In this document: positions 7,328 through 14,809 of the stretch, piece by piece
Layout of the letters: each line of letters begins with the position of its first letter
Numbering within the stretch: the stretch's first letter is position 1
Assembly (NCBI GenBank): GCA_017548485.1
Contig: JAFYZY010000029.1
Location: 1 to 43,909 of the forward strand
DNA: 43,909 bases
DNA from: Oscillospiraceae bacterium
GTDB taxonomy: Bacteria; Bacillota; Clostridia; Oscillospirales; Ruminococcaceae
Direction: 5' to 3'
Position numbers and translations under genes: made by a program
Notes under the pieces: generated by a model
Databases searched by the model: none
The model's input: the letters and a program-made list of their open reading frames with translations, nothing else
What the model was told of the DNA's origin: nothing

Positions 7328-8089
7328 ATGCAGACCGTTCGCACACAGGGCAGAGATGCCGCGCAGAAGAATTTCGAGCGGAAAGAAAAGAAGTATCTCC
7401 TGTCGGCCGGACAGTATGACGCTCTGTTCGGCGTCCTGAAAGACAGGCTCCGGGAAGACGGGTACGGCAGGACCGTGATATTGAGCCTCTACTACGACAA
7501 CGGCAGCTATGACCTGCTCGGAAGATCCGCGGACAGACCGATGTACAAGGAGAAGTTCAGGATCAGGAGCTACGGGGTGCCCGCTGAAGGTTCAGCAGTA
7601 TTCGCGGAGATAAAGAAGAAGTTCGACGGCGTCGTCTACAAGAGACGCGTACAGGGGACATACCGGGAGATACTGGACATGCTGGAAGGGAACATCCTTC
7701 CCGGCAGGGATGTACAGATCCAGAAGGAGATCCTGTGGATGAAGGACCGCTATGACCTTGCTCCAGCAGCCTTCATTGCGTATGACAGGACCGCGTATAC
7801 GAGTCCTTCCGATCCCGGATTCAGGCTCACGGTGGATTCCGATATAAGATACAGACTTACCGATCTCGATCTGAGAAAAGGCGATCAGGGTATCCCGCTG
7901 CGCGGGCCGGGCTTCCGGATAATGGAGATCAAGACGGAAGGCAACATGCCGCTGTGGCTCACACAGATACTTTCAAGGGAAAAGATCTATTCCGGTTCCT
8001 TCAGCAAGATAGGGACCTGCTATAAAGAAGTGATAGTTCCCGCGCTAAGGGCGGAAGGGAACGGATACAGGAGGATTCAGGATGTTTAA
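7328..8089 (+). CDS. VTC-domain polyphosphate polymerase
   Basis: A 253-residue protein made almost wholly of one VTC (PF09359) domain of the triphosphate tunnel superfamily. Characteristic charged pairs are visible: FERKEKKYLL near the start, KEKFRIRSYG, FAEIKKKFDGVVYKRR, FIAYDRTAYTS, RLTVDSDIRYR and IMEIKTEGNMPLWL. These are the basic and acidic tunnel residues that bind metal and the triphosphate chain. In yeast, Vtc4 makes polyphosphate from ATP while a partner membrane domain translocates it. TTG at 7325 and ATG at 7328 are both in frame; AAGGAG at 7314-7319 suits 7328. It overlaps the DUF4956 membrane gene by 8 bp and begins a five-gene run. The VTC fold is confident; activity is inferred. 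Confidence 0.9.
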   Translation: MQTVRTQGRDAAQKNFERKEKKYLLSAGQYDALFGVLKDRLREDGYGRTVILSLYYDNGSYDLLGRSADRPMYKEKFRIRSYGVPAEGSAVFAEIKKKFDGVVYKRRVQGTYREILDMLEGNILPGRDVQIQKEILWMKDRYDLAPAAFIAYDRTAYTSPSDPGFRLTVDSDIRYRLTDLDLRKGDQGIPLRGPGFRIMEIKTEGNMPLWLTQILSREKIYSGSFSKIGTCYKEVIVPALRAEGNGYRRIQDV

Positions 8090-8741
8090 CAGTATTTTTT
8101 CAGGGGGCGTGACAGTGGTCAGCATCCTCATAATGCTGGTCTCCGCAGCGGCGCTGGGAGTTCTCAACTCTCTTGTGTTCTCGTTCAGGACGGTCCAGTC
8201 AAAGAGCTTCGCTGTGATGCTCACGCTGCTTCCCATGGTCTCGGCGGTGATCATTTTCACCGTCAACGACAACCTAGGTGTGGGAGTGGCCGTCGCAGGC
8301 GCATTCACCCTGGTCAGGTTCCGTTCGGTCGCCGGAAACGGCAGGGAGATGCTGGCCATCTTCGCATCGATGGCCATAGGCATGCTGCTGGGCATGGGAT
8401 ACATCGCTTTCGCGGTCGTGATGTTCTTCGCGGTCGCAGCGCTGTTCCTTATCGTGACGGCGACGGGCTTCGGTGAGAGACATGAAGCGAGGACCCTGAA
8501 GATCCGCGTCCCGGAGGACCTGGATTACGACGGGCTGTTCGACGACATTCTCGATAAGTTTACTTCGATGCATCAGCTCGAGAAAGTGCGTACCGCTAAC
8601 ATGGGCACGGTATATGAACTTACCTATTCCGTCACCATGAAGGACCTCGCGAGATCCAAGCAGATGATCGACGAGATAAGGGTGAGAAACGGCAACCTCA
8701 ACGTCAGCATCGGTTCCTACGGAGAACATGAGAGCATCTGA
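8082..8741 (+). CDS. DUF4956 membrane protein, partner of VTC polymerase
   Basis: A 219-residue protein. The N-terminal 130 residues hold about four transmembrane helices (10-35, 40-62, 65-80, 95-130), with the conserved GAFTLVRFRSVAGNGREMLAIFAS segment between them. The C-terminal 85 residues are a soluble alpha/beta domain (TLKIRVPEDLDYDG...). This matches DUF4956, a family repeatedly found beside bacterial VTC-domain genes. Its function is not established; by analogy with yeast VTC it could anchor the polymerase or form a channel for the polyphosphate product. The start codon lies inside the end of the VTC gene (8-bp overlap), which indicates translational coupling. Confidence 0.85.
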   Translation: MFNSIFSGGVTVVSILIMLVSAAALGVLNSLVFSFRTVQSKSFAVMLTLLPMVSAVIIFTVNDNLGVGVAVAGAFTLVRFRSVAGNGREMLAIFASMAIGMLLGMGYIAFAVVMFFAVAALFLIVTATGFGERHEARTLKIRVPEDLDYDGLFDDILDKFTSMHQLEKVRTANMGTVYELTYSVTMKDLARSKQMIDEIRVRNGNLNVSIGSYGEHESI

Positions 8742-8755
8742 CGCGGGAGAAGCAG

Positions 8756-10465
8756 ATGAGAACAGGAAGGATAATAGGAATATTCGCACTGATCCTGATC
8801 CTTGCCGCAGGAGCAGTCTATACGGTGCTGTTCGGAAAGCCGCTTGAGAAAACAGAAGAACCGGGAGGGACGCAGTCCACGGTAATCACGGAACCGGACA
8901 GCAGCGACAGTAACACTCAGATAGTCCTCAACGGGAACTCAGCAAAGGTGACCGGAAGAGGAGCATCGGCGAGCGGAAACACGGTGACCATTACAGGCTC
9001 CGGCACATACAGCATATCCGGGACCCTGACGAACGGACAGATAATCGTTGACATAGATGACGACGGCACGACAGTGCTTCTGCTGCAGGGAGCGTCAGTG
9101 ACGAATCAGTCCGATGCTGCGCTCTATGTCAAAAACAACCACGGGCTGCTCATCTATCTGCAGGAAGGCACTGTCAACAGCTTTACCAGCGGGAACGAGA
9201 CAGCGATAAATGCATGGGCATCCGACAGTTCCGCGACGGGCGGAGCGGTCATGCTCAGCGATGACGCAGTCATAAGCGGCAGCGGGACCCTCGAAGTTTA
9301 CGGATATATAAACAACGGCATCCACTGCAGCAACGATCTCTCCATCGAATCCGGGATCATAAAGGTCACTGCAGTCAACAACGGTATAAAGGGAAAGGAT
9401 TCCCTTACGGTCGACGGCGGGACCATAACCGTCAATTCCGGAGGAGACGGGCTCAAATCAGACGATGATACGGACGAGAGCACAGGAATACTCACTGTAA
9501 ACGGCGGCACTATTGAGATCACGAGCTGCGATGAGGGGATCAAAGCCACGACACGGATCGTTCTGGCCGGAGGAGAGATCTCAATGAACTGCTCCGACGA
9601 CGGAGTCAACTGCGACGGGGATATCCTGATAAACGGTTCAGCAGTGACGGTAGAGTGCTCTGACGATGGCGTACATGCGGACGGCAGTGTAACTATAGAA
9701 TCGGGCACTGTGACTGTTATCAGATCCACGGAAGGAGTGGAAGGGAAGAACGTCACGGTGAACGGAGGGACGATCAGTATCACAGCGTCCGACGACGGGT
9801 TCAACTGCACGAACGGCGGCGGTTCCCAGTTCGGGTGGAGACCGGGTGGCGTCTATAGTTCCGGAGACCTGCCCTGCCTGACGATCAACGGCGGCACAGT
9901 GTATGTGAACGCACAGGGAGACGGGCTGGACTCCAACGGAGATCTGATCGTCAACGGAGGCTATGTGGTGATCGACGGCCCCACCGGGAATATGAACGGG
10001 TCGCTGGATTCCGGCACCGAGAGCGGAGGGACCATACTGGTCAACGGAGGCACGCTTCTCTCGATAGGCTCCAACGGTATGGTGGAAGTTCCGGAGGACG
10101 GCAGCAGCCAGATCACATTCGCATACAACGCAAGCTTCAGCGCGGACACGGCGATCAGGATACTGGACAGCAGAGGAAACGTGCTCATTGAGCACACGGC
10201 CGCAAAGAGCGGCGGAAACATCATATTCTCATCTCCTGAACTGGAGATGAACGAAGAATATGTCCTTCAGGTCGGTGACAGCACGTATGATATAATCATT
10301 ACGGAAACAGTAACGACATACGGACAGATGGGAGGCTTCGGAGGCGGACCCGGAGGGTTCGGAGGAGGCCAAGGCGGCTTTGGCGGCGGTCCGGGAGGAT
10401 TCGGCGGCGGTCCGGGAGGTTCCGGTGGCGGACCCGGCGGATTCGGCGGTCCCGGAGGACCGTGA
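8756..10465 (+). CDS. Exported beta-helix (carbohydrate-binding-domain-type) protein with Gly-rich tail
   Basis: A 569-residue protein. Residues 1-30 are a basic stretch plus a hydrophobic helix, a signal peptide or membrane anchor without a lipobox Cys. Residues 50-470 are a repetitive beta-strand region with recurring SDDGVNCDGDI, SDDGVHADGS, NNGIKGKDS and NGGTI elements, as in right-handed beta-helix proteins annotated as carbohydrate-binding-domain proteins; the regular Asp-Asp-Gly/Asn-Gly turns suggest calcium binding. The last 44 residues are a GGFGGGP repeat. It follows DUF4956 by 14 bp with ribosome binding site GGGAGAAG. Presumably it is a cell-surface protein; relatives sit beside VTC and CotH-type genes. 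No catalytic motif is recognised. Confidence 0.85.
   Translation: MRTGRIIGIFALILILAAGAVYTVLFGKPLEKTEEPGGTQSTVITEPDSSDSNTQIVLNGNSAKVTGRGASASGNTVTITGSGTYSISGTLTNGQIIVDIDDDGTTVLLLQGASVTNQSDAALYVKNNHGLLIYLQEGTVNSFTSGNETAINAWASDSSATGGAVMLSDDAVISGSGTLEVYGYINNGIHCSNDLSIESGIIKVTAVNNGIKGKDSLTVDGGTITVNSGGDGLKSDDDTDESTGILTVNGGTIEITSCDEGIKATTRIVLAGGEISMNCSDDGVNCDGDILINGSAVTVECSDDGVHADGSVTIESGTVTVIRSTEGVEGKNVTVNGGTISITASDDGFNCTNGGGSQFGWRPGGVYSSGDLPCLTINGGTVYVNAQGDGLDSNGDLIVNGGYVVIDGPTGNMNGSLDSGTESGGTILVNGGTLLSIGSNGMVEVPEDGSSQITFAYNASFSADTAIRILDSRGNVLIEHTAAKSGGNIIFSSPELEMNEEYVLQVGDSTYDIIITETVTTYGQMGGFGGGPGGFGGGQGGFGGGPGGFGGGPGGSGGGPGGFGGPGGP
10331..10462 (+). repeat. In-frame tandem repeat encoding Gly-Gly-Phe-Gly-Gly-Gly-Pro
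   Basis: About six 21-base units encode a 7-residue period (GGFGGGP, with Q or S substitutions and a shortened last unit). Codons vary between units (ggcttcgga, gggttcgga, ggctttggc), so the amino-acid pattern is better conserved than the DNA. Confidence 0.9.
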
Positions 10466-10509
10466 TTCCGTGATATATCTTCCGTCTTCCGATCAAAGGA
10501 ACAGTAACC

Positions 10510-11001
10510 ATGAAGATAATAATCTGCGTAGACGAGAACCTCGGATATTCCTTCAATAAAAGAAGGCAGTCAAGAGACAAGACGATGCGCGAGCATATGC
10601 TCGGTGTCCTCCGCAAGGAGGACGCCGGGCTTTTCGTTAACGCCTATACGGCGAGGTCGCTGGAGAGCGACGGACTTCTGACCGAAGCGGTGACCGTTGT
10701 CGATGAGGCGGACGGCCGGGAGGACGGATTCCTCAGGGCCGCGGAAGAAGCAGGCGGATGGGCTTTCGTGGAGAACACTGACATAACGGGCTGGCTCGAC
10801 AGGATAGACGAGATGATCGTTTATCACTGGAACAGGCTGTATCTTTCTGATCTGAGCATTCCGGAAAGCTTCATGAAGAGCTTCAGGACCGTCACTAAGG
10901 AGCTGTTCCGCGGGACATCCCATGACAGCATGCATTACACTCGGATGGTAAAGATCAGGCGCAGGACCAGCAGAAGGAAAAAGAACGTCAGAGAAAGCTG
11001 A
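10510..11001 (+). CDS. Uncharacterised 163-residue Clostridia protein
   Basis: It starts MKIIICVDENLGYSFNKRRQSRD. I recognise this N-terminal pattern (ICVDxxxGxxFNxRRQSxD) from small Clostridia proteins of unknown function that are sometimes mislabelled ribonuclease Z; no metallo-beta-lactamase motif is present here. Residues 25-165 are mixed alpha/beta and include WNRLYLSD; the C-terminus is very basic (RRRTSRRKKNVRES). There is no signal peptide or membrane segment. It lies 44 bp after the beta-helix gene and 14 bp before the exported nuclease, with an AAAGGA ribosome binding site, so it is probably part of the same operon. Function unknown; a cytoplasmic, possibly nucleic-acid-binding role is only a guess from the basic tail. 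Confidence 0.75.
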   Translation: MKIIICVDENLGYSFNKRRQSRDKTMREHMLGVLRKEDAGLFVNAYTARSLESDGLLTEAVTVVDEADGREDGFLRAAEEAGGWAFVENTDITGWLDRIDEMIVYHWNRLYLSDLSIPESFMKSFRTVTKELFRGTSHDSMHYTRMVKIRRRTSRRKKNVRES

Positions 11002-11015
11002 GGCGGAGGAAACAG

Positions 11016-12101
11016 ATGGTCAGGAACAAGATCATATCGATAATAAGCGCAGCTTTGGTGCTTCTGTCGCTGGTCGCTGTCCTCGTCTTCAGGACGCTCC
11101 CCCCGGCAGACACGGAACCGGATATACCTGAGGGACCGGAGATCGTTATACCGGTAGATCCTGGGAAACCGGATGACCCGGACGGACCGGAGGATCCGGT
11201 CGAACCGCAGACCGTGATACCGGAGTCCGCCGGAGCAGCGGAGGGCAACGGCAGCGGACCCGCGCCTCAGGCTCCGGAACTGACGTGGCTGGAAGGACTG
11301 GAAATTCCGGAGTATTCCGGGAAGGCATATATCCCGATAAACGGAAACGTACCCTTCTTCGCTACGGATGCGATAGCGCCGGTCTCATATGAGATCTATT
11401 ACGAACTGGACAGCCTCGGAAGATGCACCCTCGCGGACGCCGTTGTGGGACAGGACATCATGGCCGACGGGAAGAGGGGAAGCATCAGCGAGATTAAGCC
11501 CACCGGATGGCATACCGAGAGATACTCCTTTGTGGACGGGGAGGCTCTGTATAACAGATGCCATCTTATCGCCCATTACCTGACGGGGGAGAACGCTAAC
11601 CCCCGCAATCTCGTGACCGGGACCCGCTACATGAACACAGCGGGGATGAACGCCCTTGAGAACATGGTCGGCGACTATATCAAGGAGACGGGCAACCATG
11701 TGAGATACAGAGTCACACCGGTCTGGACAGGAGACAACCTCATATGCGACGGTCTCCTCGTGGAGGCATGGAGCGTGGAGGACGGCGGAGAGGACATCTG
11801 TTTCTGCATCTATGCGTACAACGTGCAGCCCGGTATAGTCATAGACTATCTGACGGGTGACAACTACGCGGTGGACGGAGAGAAGCCCAAGGATCAGAAC
11901 TCCGAGCCGTCGTACGCGAAGTACCTGCTGGATGAGGATGTGACCGGCACATATGTGCTGAACACGAAAAAGAAGAAGTTCCACCGGCCCGACTGTCAGG
12001 GAGTTAAGGATATCGCTCCGGAGAACAGAGAGGAGTACACCGGCAGCAGGAACGAGCTGGTGGAGGAGGGATATGTCCCCTGCGGCGGATGCAACCCCTG
12101 A
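11016..12101 (+). CDS. Exported DNA/RNA non-specific endonuclease
   Basis: A 361-residue protein in four parts. Residues 1-28 are a signal peptide or anchor (basic start, then ISAALVLLSLVAVLVF). Residues 29-90 are a Pro/Asp/Gly-rich linker. Residues about 95-285 are a beta-beta-alpha-metal nuclease domain with YNRCHLIAHYLTGEN and NLVTGTRYMNTAGM. Residues 305-361 are a C-terminal Cys/His tail (FHRPDCQG...CGGCNP). In the catalytic HNH-like strand the classical DRGH is NRCH, as in other Gram-positive members, so the general-base His is kept. The nuclease acts outside the membrane and could supply nucleotides/phosphate or process DNA for uptake. The tail resembles Ada-type metal-binding motifs. 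It is the last gene before a terminator at 12121. Confidence 0.9.
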   Translation: MVRNKIISIISAALVLLSLVAVLVFRTLPPADTEPDIPEGPEIVIPVDPGKPDDPDGPEDPVEPQTVIPESAGAAEGNGSGPAPQAPELTWLEGLEIPEYSGKAYIPINGNVPFFATDAIAPVSYEIYYELDSLGRCTLADAVVGQDIMADGKRGSISEIKPTGWHTERYSFVDGEALYNRCHLIAHYLTGENANPRNLVTGTRYMNTAGMNALENMVGDYIKETGNHVRYRVTPVWTGDNLICDGLLVEAWSVEDGGEDICFCIYAYNVQPGIVIDYLTGDNYAVDGEKPKDQNSEPSYAKYLLDEDVTGTYVLNTKKKKFHRPDCQGVKDIAPENREEYTGSRNELVEEGYVPCGGCNP

Positions 12102-12120
12102 AAGAACACATTGAACAGCA

Positions 12121-12158
12121 GCACCCGGCACAATGGTATGTGCCGGGTGCATTCTTTA
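12121..12158 (+). terminator. Terminator of the VTC-nuclease gene run
   Basis: GCACCCGGCACA (12121-12132) pairs perfectly with TGTGCCGGGTGC (12139-12150) over a 6-base loop, followed by ATTCTTTA. The T run is modest but the stem is very stable. A TATAAT at 12171-12176, without a good -35, is the likely -10 for the transporter gene that follows. Confidence 0.8.
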
Positions 12159-12204
12159 TACGATGTAATGTATAATATACGAAATCAACAAGGAGAGTTT
12201 TATC

Positions 12205-13602
12205 ATGGCGGAGAAAAAGAAGAAAGGACTGATCGGCTTCCTGGAAAAGCTCGGATTCATGGGCTATTCGGCGTCCACGAATATCGTGTTCAATTTCAAG
12301 AGCACATATTACAAGTATTTCCTGACGAGCGTTCTGCTCATAGATCCTCTCGCGGTATCCAACATGGTGCTGATCGGGACTATCTGGGATATCGTCAACG
12401 ATCCTCTTATCGGAGTATGGGCAAACAACGTTCACTTCAAGTCGGGAGAAAAAGTCAGGCCGTGGCTGCTGTGGGTGGCGCTTCCTTATGCGCTGGGATT
12501 CGTTTTCCTGTTCTGCGATTTCGGCGTCAGCGAGAAATGGGACATCATTTTGGGTCTTGTGATCTTCTTCTTTTATGAGATCGCGAACACCTTCCGGGGC
12601 ATCCCATACAATGGGATGGGAGGACTTGCCTCCGGGCTTGACGAGGACAGGAAGGCAATAAACTCGTTCAGATCCCTCGGCGCCTGCATCGGCTCCGGCG
12701 TCGGCGCTGTCGCGGTCCCCATGATCGTAAAGATGTTCGGAGGACTCAGAGACCACAAGGTCATCAACTCCAGCGATGCCGGTGCGGTGTTCAAGGGCGC
12801 ATGCTTCATGGGAGTGCTCATCGTGGCCGGCTGTCTGCTCCATTACTTCACTACCAGGGAGCGCATCAAGCAGACCAGTGAGAACGAGGAGGATCTGGGC
12901 ATCATAGAGACATACAGGATGCTATTCAGGTGCAAGTCCTGGGTCAGGAACATGCTGTACGTCATGTTCTACGGCATCAGCACCTGCCTGATGACGTCGT
13001 CCATCACCTACTACTGCGCATACGTGCTCAATGACAGCACCAAATCCACGCCCATCATGGCTGCATATCTCGTGTTCTCGATCATCTTCTCGGTGATCAC
13101 CCCAAAGATCGACAGTCTGCTCGGCAGAAAGAAGACGATGGCTCTCGCGGCGCTGATCCAGGTCGTAGGAAAGATCCCGTTCATCCTGAATCCCGGCAAC
13201 GAGATCAACGCATATATCAATGCCATATCAGCCGGAATGGGCCTGACGATGACGTTCATAATGTTCAACGTCAACAGAAACAACATCTCCGATATAGTGG
13301 AGATCATAAACGGCAGGAGGCTCGACACCATGGTCTCCACAGGAGACAGTTTAGTGTCCAAGATCGCTGAGGCCGCCGTCGACAAACTGTTCCTGGTGGC
13401 TCTCGTCGCCGCCGGATTCAATGCCTCTCTTGCTGATCAGGGAGTGAACCAGAACGCGGCGACGCAGAATACCATCTGCGCTCTGCTCGGCTGGATCCCG
13501 GCGCTGGTGGCAGCTGCTCTGATGATCGTAGCTCTGACCATCGATACACAGAAGGAATACAATGAAGTCGCTCTTGCGGCAGGAAAGGAGACAGAAAAAT
13601 GA
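12205..13602 (+). CDS. GPH-family (MFS_2) cation symporter
   Basis: A 465-residue protein with about 12 hydrophobic segments. The start EKLGFMGYSASTNIVFNF and the NDPLIGVWANN motif in the second helix loop are diagnostic of glycoside-pentoside-hexuronide:cation symporters, as are RPWLLWVALPYALGFVFLF and the FRGIPYNGMGGL segment. These carriers import sugars or glycosides with Na+ or H+, but many Clostridia members have unknown substrates. The ribosome binding site AAGGAGAG precedes the ATG. The stop codon overlaps the next start (ATGA), so transport is coupled to the amide hydrolase below, and the cargo may be an acylated or conjugated compound that the hydrolase cleaves. Confidence 0.88.
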   Translation: MAEKKKKGLIGFLEKLGFMGYSASTNIVFNFKSTYYKYFLTSVLLIDPLAVSNMVLIGTIWDIVNDPLIGVWANNVHFKSGEKVRPWLLWVALPYALGFVFLFCDFGVSEKWDIILGLVIFFFYEIANTFRGIPYNGMGGLASGLDEDRKAINSFRSLGACIGSGVGAVAVPMIVKMFGGLRDHKVINSSDAGAVFKGACFMGVLIVAGCLLHYFTTRERIKQTSENEEDLGIIETYRMLFRCKSWVRNMLYVMFYGISTCLMTSSITYYCAYVLNDSTKSTPIMAAYLVFSIIFSVITPKIDSLLGRKKTMALAALIQVVGKIPFILNPGNEINAYINAISAGMGLTMTFIMFNVNRNNISDIVEIINGRRLDTMVSTGDSLVSKIAEAAVDKLFLVALVAAGFNASLADQGVNQNAATQNTICALLGWIPALVAAALMIVALTIDTQKEYNEVALAAGKETEK

Positions 13603-14747
13603 ATCCCCATGCGTTAATAACAGACCCTGAGCAGATCAGGACCGTAGAGACCATCAGACGTGTGGATGACGAGGGATACCTCTACCACATGGACTGCACC
13701 TACGACTATTACGATATTCCTCAGCAGTTCATGTCGATGTTCTATCCGGGCTGCTCAGCGTTCATCACGAGGAACCTGGAAGGCGACGTGCTGTACTGCA
13801 GGAACTACGACTACAGTCATTATCCCGCAAACCAGAAAAAGAACCTCAGGACCGGCATCAACGTCGTGATGGAATGCCGCAATCCAAATGCGAAATACCG
13901 CTCGCTGGGAGTGGCTGACGCGTTCTGGCTGGATTACAAGACCGGTTCTCTTTACAAGGGAACGGCGGATGACGGCAGTACAGATGTCTCTACTTTCGTT
14001 CTCTGTCCGTACATCAGCATGGACGGTATGAACGAGAAGGGACTTGCGATCTGCATCCTCGCGCTCTCGGTCGAGTGCGAATGGCAGGAGATCCCGTTCG
14101 ACAGCTACAGAGAGAAGCTGGACGAGAACAAGACGAACTTCTTCTTTGAGGAGGCGGGAGAGGAGCCGAACCCGTATCTGAAGAGAGCCGGGCAGGGCTC
14201 AGTAGCAGTCAATGAGAAGGACGGAAAGGCATGGATCGCAAGCCAGAGATACATCCAGACCAAAAAGGAAGGCAAGCAGACTCTCCCGCACACCGTGATG
14301 ATGAGGCACATTCTGGATAAATGCGCCACCACAGAAGAGGCAGTGGCCTTCGCGGGAATGTGCAATGTCATGGGGACGATGCCCGGAGCCGACTACCACA
14401 TCTTCGTCGCGGACAAGAGCGGGGACGCCAGAGTACTCGAGTGGGTGGGAGACGACATGACGGTCACAAAGATCGATCACGTCACCAATCACTATGTCTC
14501 CAAGCACGACCCATTTGGGGACGAGTGCGGCAGGGACGAGTGCATCAAAGCCGGGCTGTTCAGGACAGCCAAGGCCGGGATGAGGGAGGACTTCCTTATG
14601 AACCTGCTGGGGCTGATCATCCAGGATCCCACGAACGGGACGGACAACGGAAAGACGCAGTACACCTGCATCTACAATCTCACAAAAGGGACTCTGAAGA
14701 TCTTCTCATACGGAGATCTCTCAAGAAGTTGGGATTACAGCATCTGA
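13599..14747 (+). CDS. Ntn-type linear amide C-N hydrolase (choloylglycine hydrolase/C45-like)
   Basis: A 382-residue protein of the Ntn-hydrolase superfamily. PGCSAFITRN at 50-59 places a candidate nucleophile at Cys52 after Gly51, followed by GDVLYCRNYDYSHYP, matching the RNxDy segment of choloylglycine hydrolase and acyl-CoA:6-APA acyltransferase relatives. In this superfamily the enzyme is activated by removal of everything before the Cys, here a 51-residue propeptide; there is no secretion signal. Downstream are SMDGMNEKGLAI and an NHYVSKHDPFG loop typical of the family. The ATGA overlap with the symporter gene implies coupled synthesis. Likely reaction: hydrolysis of an imported amide (bile-salt-like, N-acyl amino acid or beta-lactam-like). 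The substrate is unproven. Confidence 0.83.
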   Translation: MNPHALITDPEQIRTVETIRRVDDEGYLYHMDCTYDYYDIPQQFMSMFYPGCSAFITRNLEGDVLYCRNYDYSHYPANQKKNLRTGINVVMECRNPNAKYRSLGVADAFWLDYKTGSLYKGTADDGSTDVSTFVLCPYISMDGMNEKGLAICILALSVECEWQEIPFDSYREKLDENKTNFFFEEAGEEPNPYLKRAGQGSVAVNEKDGKAWIASQRYIQTKKEGKQTLPHTVMMRHILDKCATTEEAVAFAGMCNVMGTMPGADYHIFVADKSGDARVLEWVGDDMTVTKIDHVTNHYVSKHDPFGDECGRDECIKAGLFRTAKAGMREDFLMNLLGLIIQDPTNGTDNGKTQYTCIYNLTKGTLKIFSYGDLSRSWDYSI

Positions 14748-14762
14748 TCAAACACATGAAAA

Positions 14763-14793
14763 GATCCGGGAGGACTGTCTGTCCTTCCGGATC
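14763..14793. terminator. Bidirectional terminator
   Basis: GATCCGGGAGGAC (14763-14775) pairs with GTCCTTCCGGATC (14781-14793) with one G-T pair. The minus-strand reading is followed by TTTTC; the plus-strand T run (GTCTGTT) is weaker. It separates the convergent amide-hydrolase and homocysteine-methyltransferase genes. Confidence 0.75.
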
Positions 14794-14809
14794 GTCTGTT
14801 ATAGTGATT

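Noticed and set aside
10331..10462. Tandem repeat considered as a CRISPR or minisatellite
   Set aside because: The 21-base units are in frame, encode a conserved heptapeptide and have no unique spacers.
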